60,000 nucleotides of DNA from Glandiceps talaboti (lineage: Eukaryota > Hemichordata > Enteropneusta > Spengelidae): the NCBI RefSeq assembly GCF_964340395.1, contig NC_135554.1, positions 26,490,592 to 26,550,591 of the forward strand, written 5' to 3'. Shown here piece by piece: positions 1 through 12,500 of the stretch; position 1 is the first letter of the stretch; each line of letters starts with the position of its first letter. The translations under genes were made by a program, and so were the position numbers. A model generated the notes under the pieces. The model did no database searches. It had not been told where the DNA came from and saw only the letters and a program-made list of their open reading frames with translations.

Positions 1-281
1 TAGTTGAACAGCGCCCTCAACTATTTTTTTCCAGATTCCTGACGTACTTTCGATCACAATAAGTTTGGGTGTACATACACAAAGCCCGGACACTACAAGT
101 TTTGCGAGGATTTTATAATTTCAATGAGATTAACATCAAGTAAAAATTTGAAACCAAATGATACTGGAGCTAGAACTCAAGATTTGTTTGTATTTGTAAA
201 CGATTCACATGTCATCTAGAAAGCTCTATATTGACTGTGTATAATAATTCATATGTACATGTTTGTATTTCTTTATTTCAG

Positions 282-1495
282 GAAATAATTCTGTATTTCG
301 TAGTGACGGACAATGGGATGTGACAGAAGTGGAAGTCAAGAACAACATTGAGTTTTATCCTGATGCACCAGGAATACCCTATACTGATGCTACCTTCATT
401 ATTCATCTAAATCGTCGACCTTTCTTCTATGTCTTCAATCTTGTCATGCCATGTGTGCTAATTTCTCTATTTACCATGATAAGTTTCTTCTTACCTGCCG
501 ATTCTGGAGAAAAAGTTAGCTTTGGAATAACAGTGTTGTTGTCCCTGACAGTGTTCTTATTATTAGTGGCGGAATCCATGCCCCCTACAAGTGATGTACC
601 AGTAATAGGTAAATTTCTAGTTCTACTCTACTCAGGGGGGGGGGGGGGGGGGGGGTCTGAATTACTTATTTACTTTGCCATATTGTTTGTTCAGCTTTCT
701 TTAAGTGAAAGATTACTCTACTCTACTCTACTCTACTCTACTCTACTCTACTCTACTCTACTATACTCTACTCTACTAGAGTAGAGTAGAGTAGAGTAGA
801 GTAGAGTAGAGTAGAGTAGAGTAGAGTAGAGTAGAGTACGCACGTATGTTTATCAAGAGTTGATCGTGCCGTTTGTTTCTTCTACAGGGCAGTATACTGC
901 AGCCACTATGATTATGGTGTCCTTTTCGGTAACCATGGCAATACTAACGCTCCATGTACATCATCAAGGACCTCATCTCAGACCAGTACCGAAATGGATC
1001 CGTCGATTTATCCTGGGTTATTTGGCGCGTTGCGTATTTATGTGTCGTGACAAAAATGTCTACAAACAAAATCTGCGTGGTTCGGCGGCCAATGGACACA
1101 GACCTAAAAAACTTCAATATACGGAGACATGTAATTCTTTACTTAGCAATCAAGATACTGAGGACAATGGAATTATTATTCAAATGAATGGCCCAAGTAC
1201 CCGTATGAAGACGAGTAACTCTTGTTCAATGGTGCGCAGCAGCATGATGTCAGTGGCCAGTATGACGTCAGTCAAACAAAATTTCCAACCCGGACGTGAC
1301 GCAGTGAAAGTTTTGAATCAAATTTTACAACATGTAAGGAAACTTACGGAGAGATTAGGAGAGCGGGAAAAAAGACACCAGTGGCAGAATGATTGGAAAG
1401 AAGTTGCTGAAGTGATTGACAGATTTTTTCTTATTCTTTATATTTTGGGTACAACTGCAACGATGTTTATTGTGACAACACAAGTGACATTCTAA
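282..1495 (+). CDS. Nicotinic acetylcholine receptor-like subunit, non-alpha type, last two exons (5' part outside window)
   Basis: This is the C-terminal two thirds of a cys-loop ligand-gated cation channel subunit of the plasma membrane. Exon 282-608 follows a TTTCAG acceptor and ends at GTAAAT. Exon 888-1495 follows TCTACAG and ends with TAA; the junction splits a glycine codon in matching phase. Visible in order are the end of the ligand-binding domain (GQWDV), membrane segment M1 (about 425-497) and M2 with the cation-filter GEK motif followed by a Leu/Val-rich pore (about 506-574). M3 follows, and then VHH and PKWIRR, typical of nicotinic receptors. A cytoplasmic loop of about 150 residues ends in a charged amphipathic helix before M4 (IDRFFLILYILGTT). 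The M2 region resembles alpha7-type receptors. The C-loop reads EFYPDAPGIPYTD and lacks the vicinal Cys-Cys pair that defines alpha subunits, so I infer a complementary (non-alpha) role. Upstream exons lie before the window; I could not place one in 1-281. Confidence 0.93.
609..887 (+). repeat. Receptor intron with poly-G run and a long pentanucleotide hairpin
   Basis: The intron between the two receptor exons has a run of about 20 G at 637-655. From about 713 to 837 it has a (TACTC)n tract that turns into (GAGTA)n at about 778. The two tracts are reverse complements around a 3-base loop, making a hairpin with arms of about 60 bases and one mismatch (near 763). Confidence 0.9.
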
Positions 1496-3079
1496 AGATT
1501 CGCTTTCAAATAAGAAGATTAAGGTTGTGATTTGAACTGTGATTGTGCTGGATACTTCACATAGGTTAATACACAGACAACTAACACTAGTTGTACGTGG
1601 TTAATACAAAGTTGAATTGGTAATCCCCCCCCCCCACCAAATTGGCGTATGGGGTGACTAAATTATTTCAGTTTATTTCATCTTTATAACACAATTAGTT
1701 TTTCATTTCATTGTGTTGGTCATTTTCCACTATGCATATTATCTGGTACTTATTAATTTGTGATGAGAAAACTGCCGACAATTTCAAAGTCTTACACGTA
1801 ATTCAAGATACTTGTTTATCACTGGCATTGACTGATACAGACATTTATTCGACACACCTAGTACATGTCTTATGGTCCATTTTCCATTTGTCAATATTTT
1901 TGTATTTTATAAAGCCTCTTAAAATAATCAGTCTGTCAACATACCAAGATAATGCTACTTATAGTCTTCTTCATCTTGTCGTAGGTTACAAAGCAACGTA
2001 GGCTACGCACCATATATGTATAGGGCCCAGTATTCTCACAGCATGACATTTATCCTTTCGTCATGTGGTACAACATGTAAACCAAGGTGTCTAGCTGTAG
2101 ACGTAGTTGATTGGTCGATAGGGTTCGCTTTACCAACATTCAAATTACAAGACTTAAAAAAGTTTGTCAGTATTTATTTTATTCAATAAATTTATGTATT
2201 TAACGTCTTGCTTGTTGGAACTCGTCTCGTTAACAGTTGTGTATGAATAATATTTCTTGTATGAATCCATCGTTAGTAAACATCTCTTCATGCATGCCGT
2301 ATCCGAATATTTATGTATGAACCATTTTTCAATTAAGATTAAAAGATTCTCGTATGGGAGAGAAAAATATTCTACAAAGTTCAAATTATTCTGTTAATTT
2401 TTTACGATTAAGGCACGAAAGTTTTAGATCAAGTGATTGATTCCGCCTTGGCCTTGAAAAGAGCGTTGTACACCAAGCTTTCAGACTAGGTACTGCAGAT
2501 TTCCAACTTCGAATACCTTTACTAACACATCATTTTATCATCGAGTATCCAACTCCAGAATTAAGCAGAAATCATAAGAATAATTTGGCTGTTTGTGTTC
2601 ATATTAAAGGCTTTCGCATAATAGAGGAAAGAGGATTTAAGAGTGTGTGCTATCCAACTTTCTTTTCTATAATTCATTTGTACATTGGTGGACTGTAGCC
2701 CGTTGCATGATAAGTAGACAATTCAGTCAAGTGTTGTTGTGCAACAACCAAAAATGAATATTAAGTGATCAATTTGGTGTATATAACCAAAAATGAATAT
2801 TAAGTGATCAATTTGGCGTATATATTCAATAAAAGAAAAAAGTATTCTTTTCGTTTAGTATATTTCCTACTGACAATATCATAACAGGGATATCGGCAAT
2901 GTTTTATGACGCCAAGAAAGCAACCAATGCTAGGTATCTACAACTGACCCGAAGTGACCTCGAGTATTATTTAGTAGGGTTATTATGCAAATGTCGTAGG
3001 TCGAGTGGAACTCCGTTTGGGTTACAAAGGTAGTGTACATATCCAACGGTAGAGTTACGTCGGTAGTTTAACAATAATC
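1496..3079. other. 3' flank of the receptor gene, no further gene seen
   Basis: This stretch is AT-rich and holds the receptor 3' untranslated region. AATAAA signals occur near 2185 and 2826, but I cannot say which is used. A short poly-C run lies at 1626-1636, and a 39-bp unit is duplicated in tandem at 2746-2823. Open frames here are short and show no recognisable protein. Confidence 0.6.
2746..2823. repeat. Tandem duplication of a 39-bp unit
   Basis: Two almost identical copies start at 2746 and 2785 with aaccaaaaatgaatattaag; they differ at one base (ggtgta against ggcgta). Confidence 0.9.
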
Positions 3080-3619
<540 letters not shown>

Positions 3620-4681
3620 GTGAGTATTAAACATTTATATTTTCTTATAGCTAGTCTCGAAATATTCTATGTAGATAGAGCTACAAGTCAACGGTATACT
3701 GTATATCCCTGACTGTTTGGGTTCTTCATGACCATAATTCTCGATCGTATCGAATTAGGGAAACTTTCAACATTTGGCTGGGCTATAGATATACGTACAC
3801 TGCAAGTCTGTGCCCATCGTTGTTGAAATGTATCTTACATGTCGACGTCGCCGTGAACAAAAGTCAGCTGATTTCGGGGACAAGGTAGTAATTTATTTCG
3901 TAGTGGTGTAGTTAGACCATAATAACCTATTGTAGAATATCTGAGTTCATGTTCCTATTAAATAACACGCCCTATATCTGATATGACACATTCCAAAACG
4001 TTTCATTGACGCACCAGATTACAGCTGTGTTTGTTTAGTGTTTTACTACGTACTCTAGACAAAATCCAAGTCTAGAAATTAAACAGTTATTTCAAATGTT
4101 GTCCGCCATTTGTGAACAGACGACACTTTTGGTACATTTAAAAGGGCCTTGAATGAAGAGCAATTTATCACACTCAGATAAAGTGGTTTCCAAACTACAA
4201 CGTAGGCTTTGTTTTCTCACCTCTACCTGTTAAACAATGCAAACCGTATGAATGGAGTCACTGTTCCTATGTGGGATTGAGGTCACAGAGAGGTTAGGGT
4301 CATACTAGCCTAACCGACTATTTACATTAACATTATGAATTCTCCGGTCGAATTACCATAGTAAATTAACTTGTGACTCGTACACGACATAATACTAGTA
4401 TAGCATTGCGGATTTAAAAAAGTATTGACAAGGGATGCATCAACAGTCACTGTCATTTTATAGTAATCAGTGGCACTTCTCGGCCATGAACTCAAAGTTA
4501 ATGAAACTGAAGTTTCAATAAAGAAAACTGAAATCTAGAGTTAAATGAATTTTCAAATTATTTTGATCATTAGCTTGTTTGATCTATTTCTCTTTAGAAT
4601 ATTTTATTCCTATCTGGAAGAATAAAGAAATGGTGTATTTCTCTGTATGAAAAGAACTTCGATTTGCCTACGTGCGTGTGA

Positions 4682-4683
<2 letters not shown>

Positions 4684-4759
<76 letters not shown>
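4684..4759. repeat. (TG)n microsatellite
   Basis: About 38 uninterrupted GT repeats. Confidence 0.97.
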
Positions 4760-4763
<4 letters not shown>

Positions 4764-5056
4764 GCATTGCCATCAATCTGAGGACCACCATTTGAATACA
4801 CAGCCGTCTTCCGGGGACCTGACCGAGTTCCGGGGACTTATTTTGGGTCCTCAAAGTGAAACTGCTTTAATGAGTCTTCAAGACCCCTGGTTTTAATATG
4901 GTTCAATTTAACCCTAGTCCTCAGGTCGGTAGAAATGTCCGAAAATGTGTGAGAACATTCACACATTTTCATTTGGCACCTTTTTGATGTCATATCGCCC
5001 TCTATTGGAGTGTGAAACCCAAATAATTTGAAAAACGTATGCACACCACAAGAAAT

Positions 5057-5059
<3 letters not shown>

Positions 5060-5087
<28 letters not shown>
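5060..5087. repeat. (CA)n microsatellite
   Basis: About 13 CA repeats on the + strand. Confidence 0.95.
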
Positions 5088-5091
<4 letters not shown>

Positions 5092-5464
5092 TGTTGGGTC
5101 CTCGGTTATGCGTGGATGTATGAAATAGACTCTAGAAGTATGGTTACTTTATTATTTTGAAGTTATTTTACCCAGATAAAGCAGCTAGACTCAGTCAATA
5201 TCATCATCAAACACCTATCACCAGGAACTTGATGTTACCTGTAAGACTGTAGTTTGATGGCCATCACATAGTTTACAATGATAAATACAATTTGATCAAG
5301 CTTTCCCAATTGTCAAGTCATTTGTAATTCACATAATGTTTTGGAGAGTTCATGAATCATAGATGTAAGTTGAGCTACACACACTGGCTAAATGAATTTA
5401 TTTTGAGAAGTACGACAGTGTGTTAGTTTTCAGTCGCCCTAGACAACCACTCTTGTCTTGACCT

Positions 5465-5564
5465 AGACTGGAAGGTTCGGTCGTTTATTGGCACTCCTTA
5501 CCTCATTCTAAACATGTTTTGCATGACGTAAGGAGTGCCAATAAACGACTGAACCTTTCAGTCT
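5465..5564. repeat. Short foldback (MITE-like) element
   Basis: The left arm at 5465-5501 and the right arm at 5528-5564 are reverse complements over about 36 bases with two mismatches, separated by about 26 bases. The core arm sequence is cgtttattggcactccttac. Similar bases continue weakly outside the arms. Confidence 0.85.
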
Positions 5565-7194
5565 AGTCTTGACCCTACTTCGATTCGAATTCCAGTCCAT
5601 ACATTCATGATACAAATCCAGTTGTCAATTATGATCAAACAAAATGATGAGTTCGGCAGCACCATTGCGCATCTGGTGGAAGATAATGTATGAACTACGT
5701 GCAGATTTCTAAATACCTAAACGAAAATTAATTATGCCATCCAAAAGGAGGTAATGATTGTTAATAAAACATGCCCTTACAAAAATTTACAATATTCATT
5801 TTTGTTTATGTGTTATTCAGTGCATTTAGTCACATATTTTCATGTACTTATTTTTCTCTACTGCTTTGCCAAGAAGACTCAATGACAAAGAGACAACTTG
5901 ACGGTGTCTTGCCACACAAACTGGGCCTTAAACAGTTTATTAGAAAGTTGAACTACTGATTACCACTGATAAATAGTGGATTATTTCCTATTCATATCGA
6001 CATCAAAGCTGCCTTCTAAATGAAAAGATAGTTTTGATAATGTAGCTATTGTGCAATGTAGTTGCCGGTGCAGTTGTTGCCTTGTACTACGACCTCTCTA
6101 GACAGTGCAACCCTAGATGGCTCATTTACATAATATTTTATACATTGTTGCAATTTATTGTTTGTGTTGAAACTGTAAATATCCAAGGCTCACTTTTCTT
6201 TGGGCTGGGGGGGGGGGGATATTAAAATTTGCAGCCATAAAATAAACAGCTCCAATGTAATAACAGTGTATTATCACAGTGTATTTTGGTGTATTGTGCT
6301 TTCGATCTTGTTTTGACTGCAATGGGAACTCCACCCAAATAGTGGTCACCTCCTATCAGAATCAGTGGATTGATGAACTTCACTAAAAGTTAAAATGACA
6401 TGAAATAAAGATAAACATACTGTGATTTTAACCTTGATAAAATACTAAATGATGTCAACATTATGTAACTATGCTATGCAAATATAATTTTATGACTTGA
6501 AACATGCATGTGATTAACTTCCCTAGTTTAGATTAATCATGAGGTTGACATTCTTATACGAATAGCCCCGGGCGAAGAGCCATGACTTTGAAACAGGTTT
6601 GCATTTCTATAGGAAATGTTATTGGGATTTTCTAGAGGTTTTAAGCTACAGGCTAGAGGTTGAGATACTCAGATAGGGGTGGAAGTAGAGACGACAAGAC
6701 AGAGATAGAGACACTATGGTCCAGGGCACAGGGAGGCTCTCATTTGTAAGCTATTCCACAAAGCATTTAAGGCAGCAATAATTGATTGACAGCTACAATA
6801 TCGATTGATTTTTTTGCAAAATTTAGTGAAAAGAATATCGATTTTTTTCTGACACAGATCGTACTGATGACTGTGTTGAGCGTACATGCCTTGTAAGAGA
6901 AATTGGAAGTACACCAGCTGTTTTCATTTCACTGTTCACACTTTACATATTGAAGAGCGCTAGCTATGTAGTCAGTAATCTTGACTTGTCTATTATATTG
7001 TCAAACACAATCTTCTCTCAAAATCAACATCACTGTCAAGAATATGTGTGAGAAAGGTTTGCAACATTTAAATATTATTCATCCATAGTATTAAAGTGTA
7101 CATTCCGTCAATCACGGATTTGTGAGTGCAAAACATCATAAAAGCAAGGGACTGCAATTTTGTGTTCATTGTCTGTGTAACATGGTCTAAGTCT

Positions 7195-8440
7195 AACCAT
7201 GGATGTATTAGAGTCTAATAATTTTAGATAATATCCTCTAAAATCTAATATTAGACATCTCTCATGGCCTGAACCCCCAGAAGTACCTTTTTATCAGATG
7301 ATATTGGATAAAATCCAAGTAATACTCTGAAATCGAATTGTAGACTAAACACTTCACACATACAGAGTACTTTTTATAGGATAATGTCATCAAAAGTAAG
7401 TTACAGCCTGCATCTAACCTAGAGTCTAACATAAGATTTTATTCGATAATGGCTATTTGTGTAATGTCGTGTCTTCATGAGGTCAGGTGTAAAAAAAAAG
7501 ACATGAAGACGCGACATTGCACATTTTCCATTATCGGATAATAATCAGATAATATCTAACTTAGACTTTAATATTAGACTGCACACGACTCATCACAACC
7601 CCGGCCTCCCAACCAGCACGTCTAATATTAGACTCTAACTGAGATTTGTTCCGATAATTTCTAACTTACAGTATAAAATCTAACTTGGACTATAATATTG
7701 GACAGTTCACGTTTTATCGGATATTATCCGACAATTTCTAACTAAGAGTGTAAAATCTAACTTAGACTATTATATTAGACAGAGCATCGGCGGGGGCCCT
7801 ATACTACATTTTAACGGATATTATTAATTGAGACTCTTACTTAGATTTTAGCAGGTTTTAGATTTTATCCGATAAAATCCGATAATATCGTCTTCTGGGA
7901 CTCCAGGCCTCCAAACCCACCCCTCTTATTTAGTCTCTAACTTAGATTTTAGACAGGTTTTAGATTTTATCCGATAAAATCCGATAATATCGTCTTCTGG
8001 GACTCCAGGCCTCCAAACCCACCCCTCTTATTTAGACTCTAACTTAGATTTTAGACAGGTTTTATAATTTATCCGATAAAATCCGATAATATTGTCTTCT
8101 GGGACCCCAGGCCTCCAAACCCGCCCCTCTAATTTAAACTCTAACTTAGATTTTAGACAGGTTTTATAATTTATCCGATAAAATCCGATTATATCGTCTT
8201 TTGGGACCCAGGCCTCCAATCCCACCCCTCTAATTTAGACTCTAACTTAGATTTTAGACAAGTTTTTGATTTTATCCGATAACATCGTCTTCTGGGACTC
8301 AGGCCTCCCAGCAAGCCCCTGTAACTTAGATTTTAGAAAGGTTTTAGATTTTATCCGATAAAATCCGATAATATCGTCGCCTCCCAGCCCTCCCCTCTAA
8401 TTTAGACTATAACTTAGATTTTAGACGATATTATTAACGT
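7195..8440. repeat. Palindrome-rich repeat block with a ~102-bp tandem array
   Basis: Short motifs such as gtctaatattagac and ccgataaaatccgataat recur throughout. Between about 7840 and 8420 a unit of about 102 bp is repeated roughly six times; tcttctggga recurs at 7891, 7993 and 8095. Around 7453-7525 an inverted repeat has arms built on aatgtcgtgtcttcatg and its near complement. Terminal motifs resembling TCTAATA..TAGAC on both sides suggest a non-autonomous DNA transposon with an expanded core, but I could not fix the ends. Confidence 0.75.
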
Positions 8441-9533
8441 ATATATGTGCAATGTCGCGCTGTCCTCAAAAAAGACGGGTCACAGCTCTAGAAATATGCA
8501 CTGAGAACTGCGACACAACTGCTGACAGAGTTCTCAAAGCATATATCAGAGCTAAGGTGGCTGGCTATTAATTGTTCTGCGTGTTCGAACGTTAACAATC
8601 AAAGTTATAAGCGTTCAAGTCACGCCAATCATGCCAATCAATTGCAATACAAATGCAAGATTTTAAAATACCCGGCACTACAAACGTATAATAAACAATA
8701 AAGAAAAAATAAGTCTTTTTATGTTTCTGTGCTCCTACTATGAATACTTGCTATATGAATCTGGCCACAGCTACTCATGTCCTAGTCTAGCTGCTAGACC
8801 TCGTGTGTCATTCCGCATTTACAATACAACAAGGATAGGCGTCACAGCGAACTTTGTTGGAAGAAAGCCCCAACGTCTATCAGCAAGACTACTTTCTAGT
8901 TTATATTTTAGTCTTAGTTTCTATAGTGGTCTGAGTGTCCATGCATACACTGACAAGAGATGGGCAAGACGATTATGCAAATACCCGACACTTCTTTATT
9001 TCTGTTGATATTAAATGATGAGACCACTATTAGTACATTCTACCCGCTTAGCATATTAACTAATCTCGAAAATCTGAGGTTGGGAAGTTCTCAATGGGTC
9101 ACACTTGCACTTTAGTATCCGGAGAATTGTAATGTGGAGTCAGTCGTCTGACAGGAACGTAGACATATATATGCACCATCTGCAAGCAGGACGAGGCAAT
9201 GTCACAAGCCAAGAGTGTTTCAGTTGGTAAAACATCTACGCATGGTAAATACCGTTGCTATATCTATTTAAATCAAGTTTAGTTAATACTATTACTAAGT
9301 GTAGCCATCGCAGGCATTTCATTGAATTAGCTCATACGCGGCGGAGAAATTTTAAAATACAAAAAAAGTTCTATTCTAATGAGGGATGTTGTGCAGAAAT
9401 GCAAGCTGACAAAATGCAGTCGAGGGGGGGGGGGGGCGAATGCCCTCAACGGCGAGAGTCTGGTTAAACGGGAGTGTGAGGTCGGCGTGCGCGTGCGTTC
9501 TCCTCAGAAGTACACACATTCCGGGTACACAGT
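8441..9533. other. Flank upstream of the six-exon gene
   Basis: No convincing protein. From about 9420 the sequence becomes GC-richer (poly-G at 9423-9437, then CG-containing sequence to 9530), which fits a promoter and 5' untranslated leader just before the ATG at 9534. An ATG at 9199 followed by nine codons and GTAAAA was considered as an alternative first exon, but its phase does not match the next exon. Confidence 0.45.
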
Positions 9534-12500
9534 ATGGACGCTAATTCAGAAAACTTCAAAAGGTAGGTATATAGATAAAGTCTCTGTATATTTCACAGTA
9601 AACGCAGAGTTTTTGATCGTAAGTATCATGATGAACAGTAATAAACAACCACTTTGACGTGCGGTTGAGCATGGAGCTGCATGGGTTGAGAGATGTGAGC
9701 TCGTGAGGTAGCGATGTTTCATGTAACGTAACACCTAAATTTAGCGCACATCCGTTCATCATCATCAAATGCAGCGTGGATAACTAGACAACTGGTTGTT
9801 TGTTTGTTTGAATTTTACCATATTAATTGTAAGTGTTTCCTCGCTTCCCCAGTCATATGAATGATAGTCACGCTGTATTGTTGTAACCGTTAATTGCCTA
9901 AGTTAATGCCAATAAATCTCATTTTTATGTTAGGAACGTAATGGTAAACACATCATCACACATGTCTCGTAGACAGAGGGAGAAACCACTCGATGTGGCT
10001 AAACTAAAGCCTTTTTGGCAAAAGGATGCGACCCTGACTGGTTGTCACTGTGACGGTGTGGCGAGAAAGGTATGTTGGGCCAAATAAAAAAAGAATTGGT
10101 TCTGGTCAGGGCAGACTGACTAAAATGGTGCGACTACGCGAATTTTTTTTATTTTTTTTTTAAATTCTCAATAAACCTGTCACTCAGTCTCCAGGGGTTA
10201 AAATTTTCTGTGAAAACCTACTACACCAGGACTAGTAGAAATTGAAATCCACTAGTCCTGCTTGGAAATCTACTAGTCCTCATTCAGTTTCTTTTAAAGC
10301 CTGTTTATGTACATGTTTACGTACATACATATTTGCATACAGGGTTTTTCCTATATTTGATGAAGAAGTGGGATAATGTAATTTACATGATAATTTGCAT
10401 ATCATTACCATATTTTCAGAGCAGAAGATAGAATTTGGGGACTATACATGTACCAAACTAAAGAGAAGTAAAAGTCCATAGAATTTGATATATTTCATTG
10501 TGAATGATATTAACACACATTTGATACGGTCCAATATGGCTGCCAGATGGCCATTTTATTTCAATTCTTTCATGTCCAGAGCCAATACTTGAACATGACT
10601 GGATCAATTTTTCTCAAAGTTGGTATAAAGACAAGACAATAGAGTGTACATTTGCATGTCAATTTGTTTTGTGATACGATTCAATATGGCTGCCAGATGG
10701 CCGTTTTGTTTCAATTTTTACATGTCCAGTGCCAATACTTGAACATAACTGGACCGATTCTTCTCAAACTCGATACAAGGACAAGACAATAGAGTGTACA
10801 TATATACGTCAATTTCCTGGGTGTTACGGTCCAATATGGCTGCCAGACGGCCATTTTATTTCAATTCTTTCATGTCCAGAGCCAATACTTGAACATGACT
10901 GATCAATTTTCCTGGAAGTTGGTACAAAGACAAGACAGTGTGGAGTACATTTGGACGTAAATTTGTTTTGTGATACGATCCAATATGGCTGCCAGACGGC
11001 CATTTTTGTTTCAATTTTTACATGTCCAGAGCCAATACTTGAACATGAGTGGACCGATTCTTCTCAAACTCGGTACAATGACAAGACAATAGAGTGTAAA
11101 TATGCACGTCAATTTCCTGGGTGTTACGGTCCAAAATGGCTGCCAGACAGCCATTTTGTTTGACAATATCATTGGTGCTATATTTCATACAATCTAATCA
11201 CACTACCATGACGGGTGGCAATTCTCTGAAAACATTCATTGCGGGGATTGAGTCATCTCTGATGACAGCTTGTTAATATATATGTTTTGCAAATTTGTCA
11301 GTACTGTGGAAATTCAGAAACATTTTTTGAATGAGTTTATAACAAAAATTATAACTTCTTTCTCAGATCCATTCCCTATTAACTGTTGGTGGAGAAGGTG
11401 AAGATCTACGAGAATGTACAGTGTCTAATGTAACATCACCCAACCACCTCGTTAACGTTGTTGAATCAGTGGCTGATACTAGGAAAAACTCAAAGTCTGC
11501 AACCCCTGTACAGAAACACGTAAGTGTTTGAAAGCTGTCCATTGAATACACAGGGAACATTGCACATCCCAGTACTAGGATGTGGCCACTTCATAGTGTT
11601 AGGAAGAAGAGCATAGCTATGTACCAGCTGTATGCCTCACAGCCCCCGTTACAGGGTATATTTTTTCACAGCCCTGGTACATGGTTGTGTGAAAAATATG
11701 CCTGTTGAATGGATCTGGAATACTACATCTGTGCCATGACTGTTTTGTACATCCTAGTACCATAGCTGCATACTGCATTGTGCACATAGCTGTAACAGCT
11801 ATGGTGGAATAACACCCTGTAGCAACCCTTTTGTTCATATCTGACTAGCATTGCTCACATAGCTGGTACATGGCTGTGGGAAATACCTATGTTGTAGCTA
11901 ATTGCTAACATAGCTGGTACATGGCTATGTGAAAATACCTATGTTACAGATATAGCTGGTACATGGCAGTGGGAAAAAGCACTTGTACATGGATGTTGTA
12001 AAAACCTATGCTGCATTGCTGTTTTCACATCCATGTTAAATTTATGTTGGCATACCAGTTACACATCTGTCAACTCTAGGTATGTTACACCTGGTGTGTT
12101 GGCCAGAGCTGTTACAGGGATATAGTGCACATAGCTGGTACAGTTCCCATGGCTCCACTGAGCTGGTATAGCTATGTACACAACCATGTCCTAGGTATGT
12201 GAATGTTACAGGGAAGTGCAAGGTTCCCTGTGTAACATGTGTTTTTAGTTCACTTTATACAGAGGCGTTTGTGCATTCCTATTGCACCCATTTGTGTCTA
12301 TACTATAATAATAGCTGACATCATTAAAGTGTGAGAGCTAGATTTATGATATGTGGATATTAAATAACTTGATACATTTTTATTCTCAAACAACAATATA
12401 ATAACTTCTTTTCCAGTTGAACTCTCCAGTAACTGGGGAAAGTCAAAATATGCCAGAATCTACCGTGTCTTATGAGAACTGTTTGACATTATCCCACCAC

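Larger units (their letters stand above)
3620..7190. other. Intergenic or intronic DNA, no gene recognised
   Basis: Short open frames only, none with a recognisable domain or codon structure. It contains a (TG)n tract, a (CA)n tract, a foldback at 5465-5564 and a poly-G run near 6209-6219. If the dispanin model is right, all of this lies in its second intron. Confidence 0.55.

Noticed and set aside
1-281. An upstream receptor exon starting after the TTTCCAG at about 34
   Set aside because: None of the three frames gives the expected cys-loop or KFGSW-like sequence, so I left it unassigned.
8721-9008. 95-codon open frame
   Set aside because: No domain, no splice context and no codon pattern; it lies next to repeat DNA.
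9199-9226. Alternative first exon (MSQAKSVSV) for the six-exon gene
   Set aside because: It leaves one base at its donor, while the next exon at 9934 needs two. The ATG at 9534 fits exactly.
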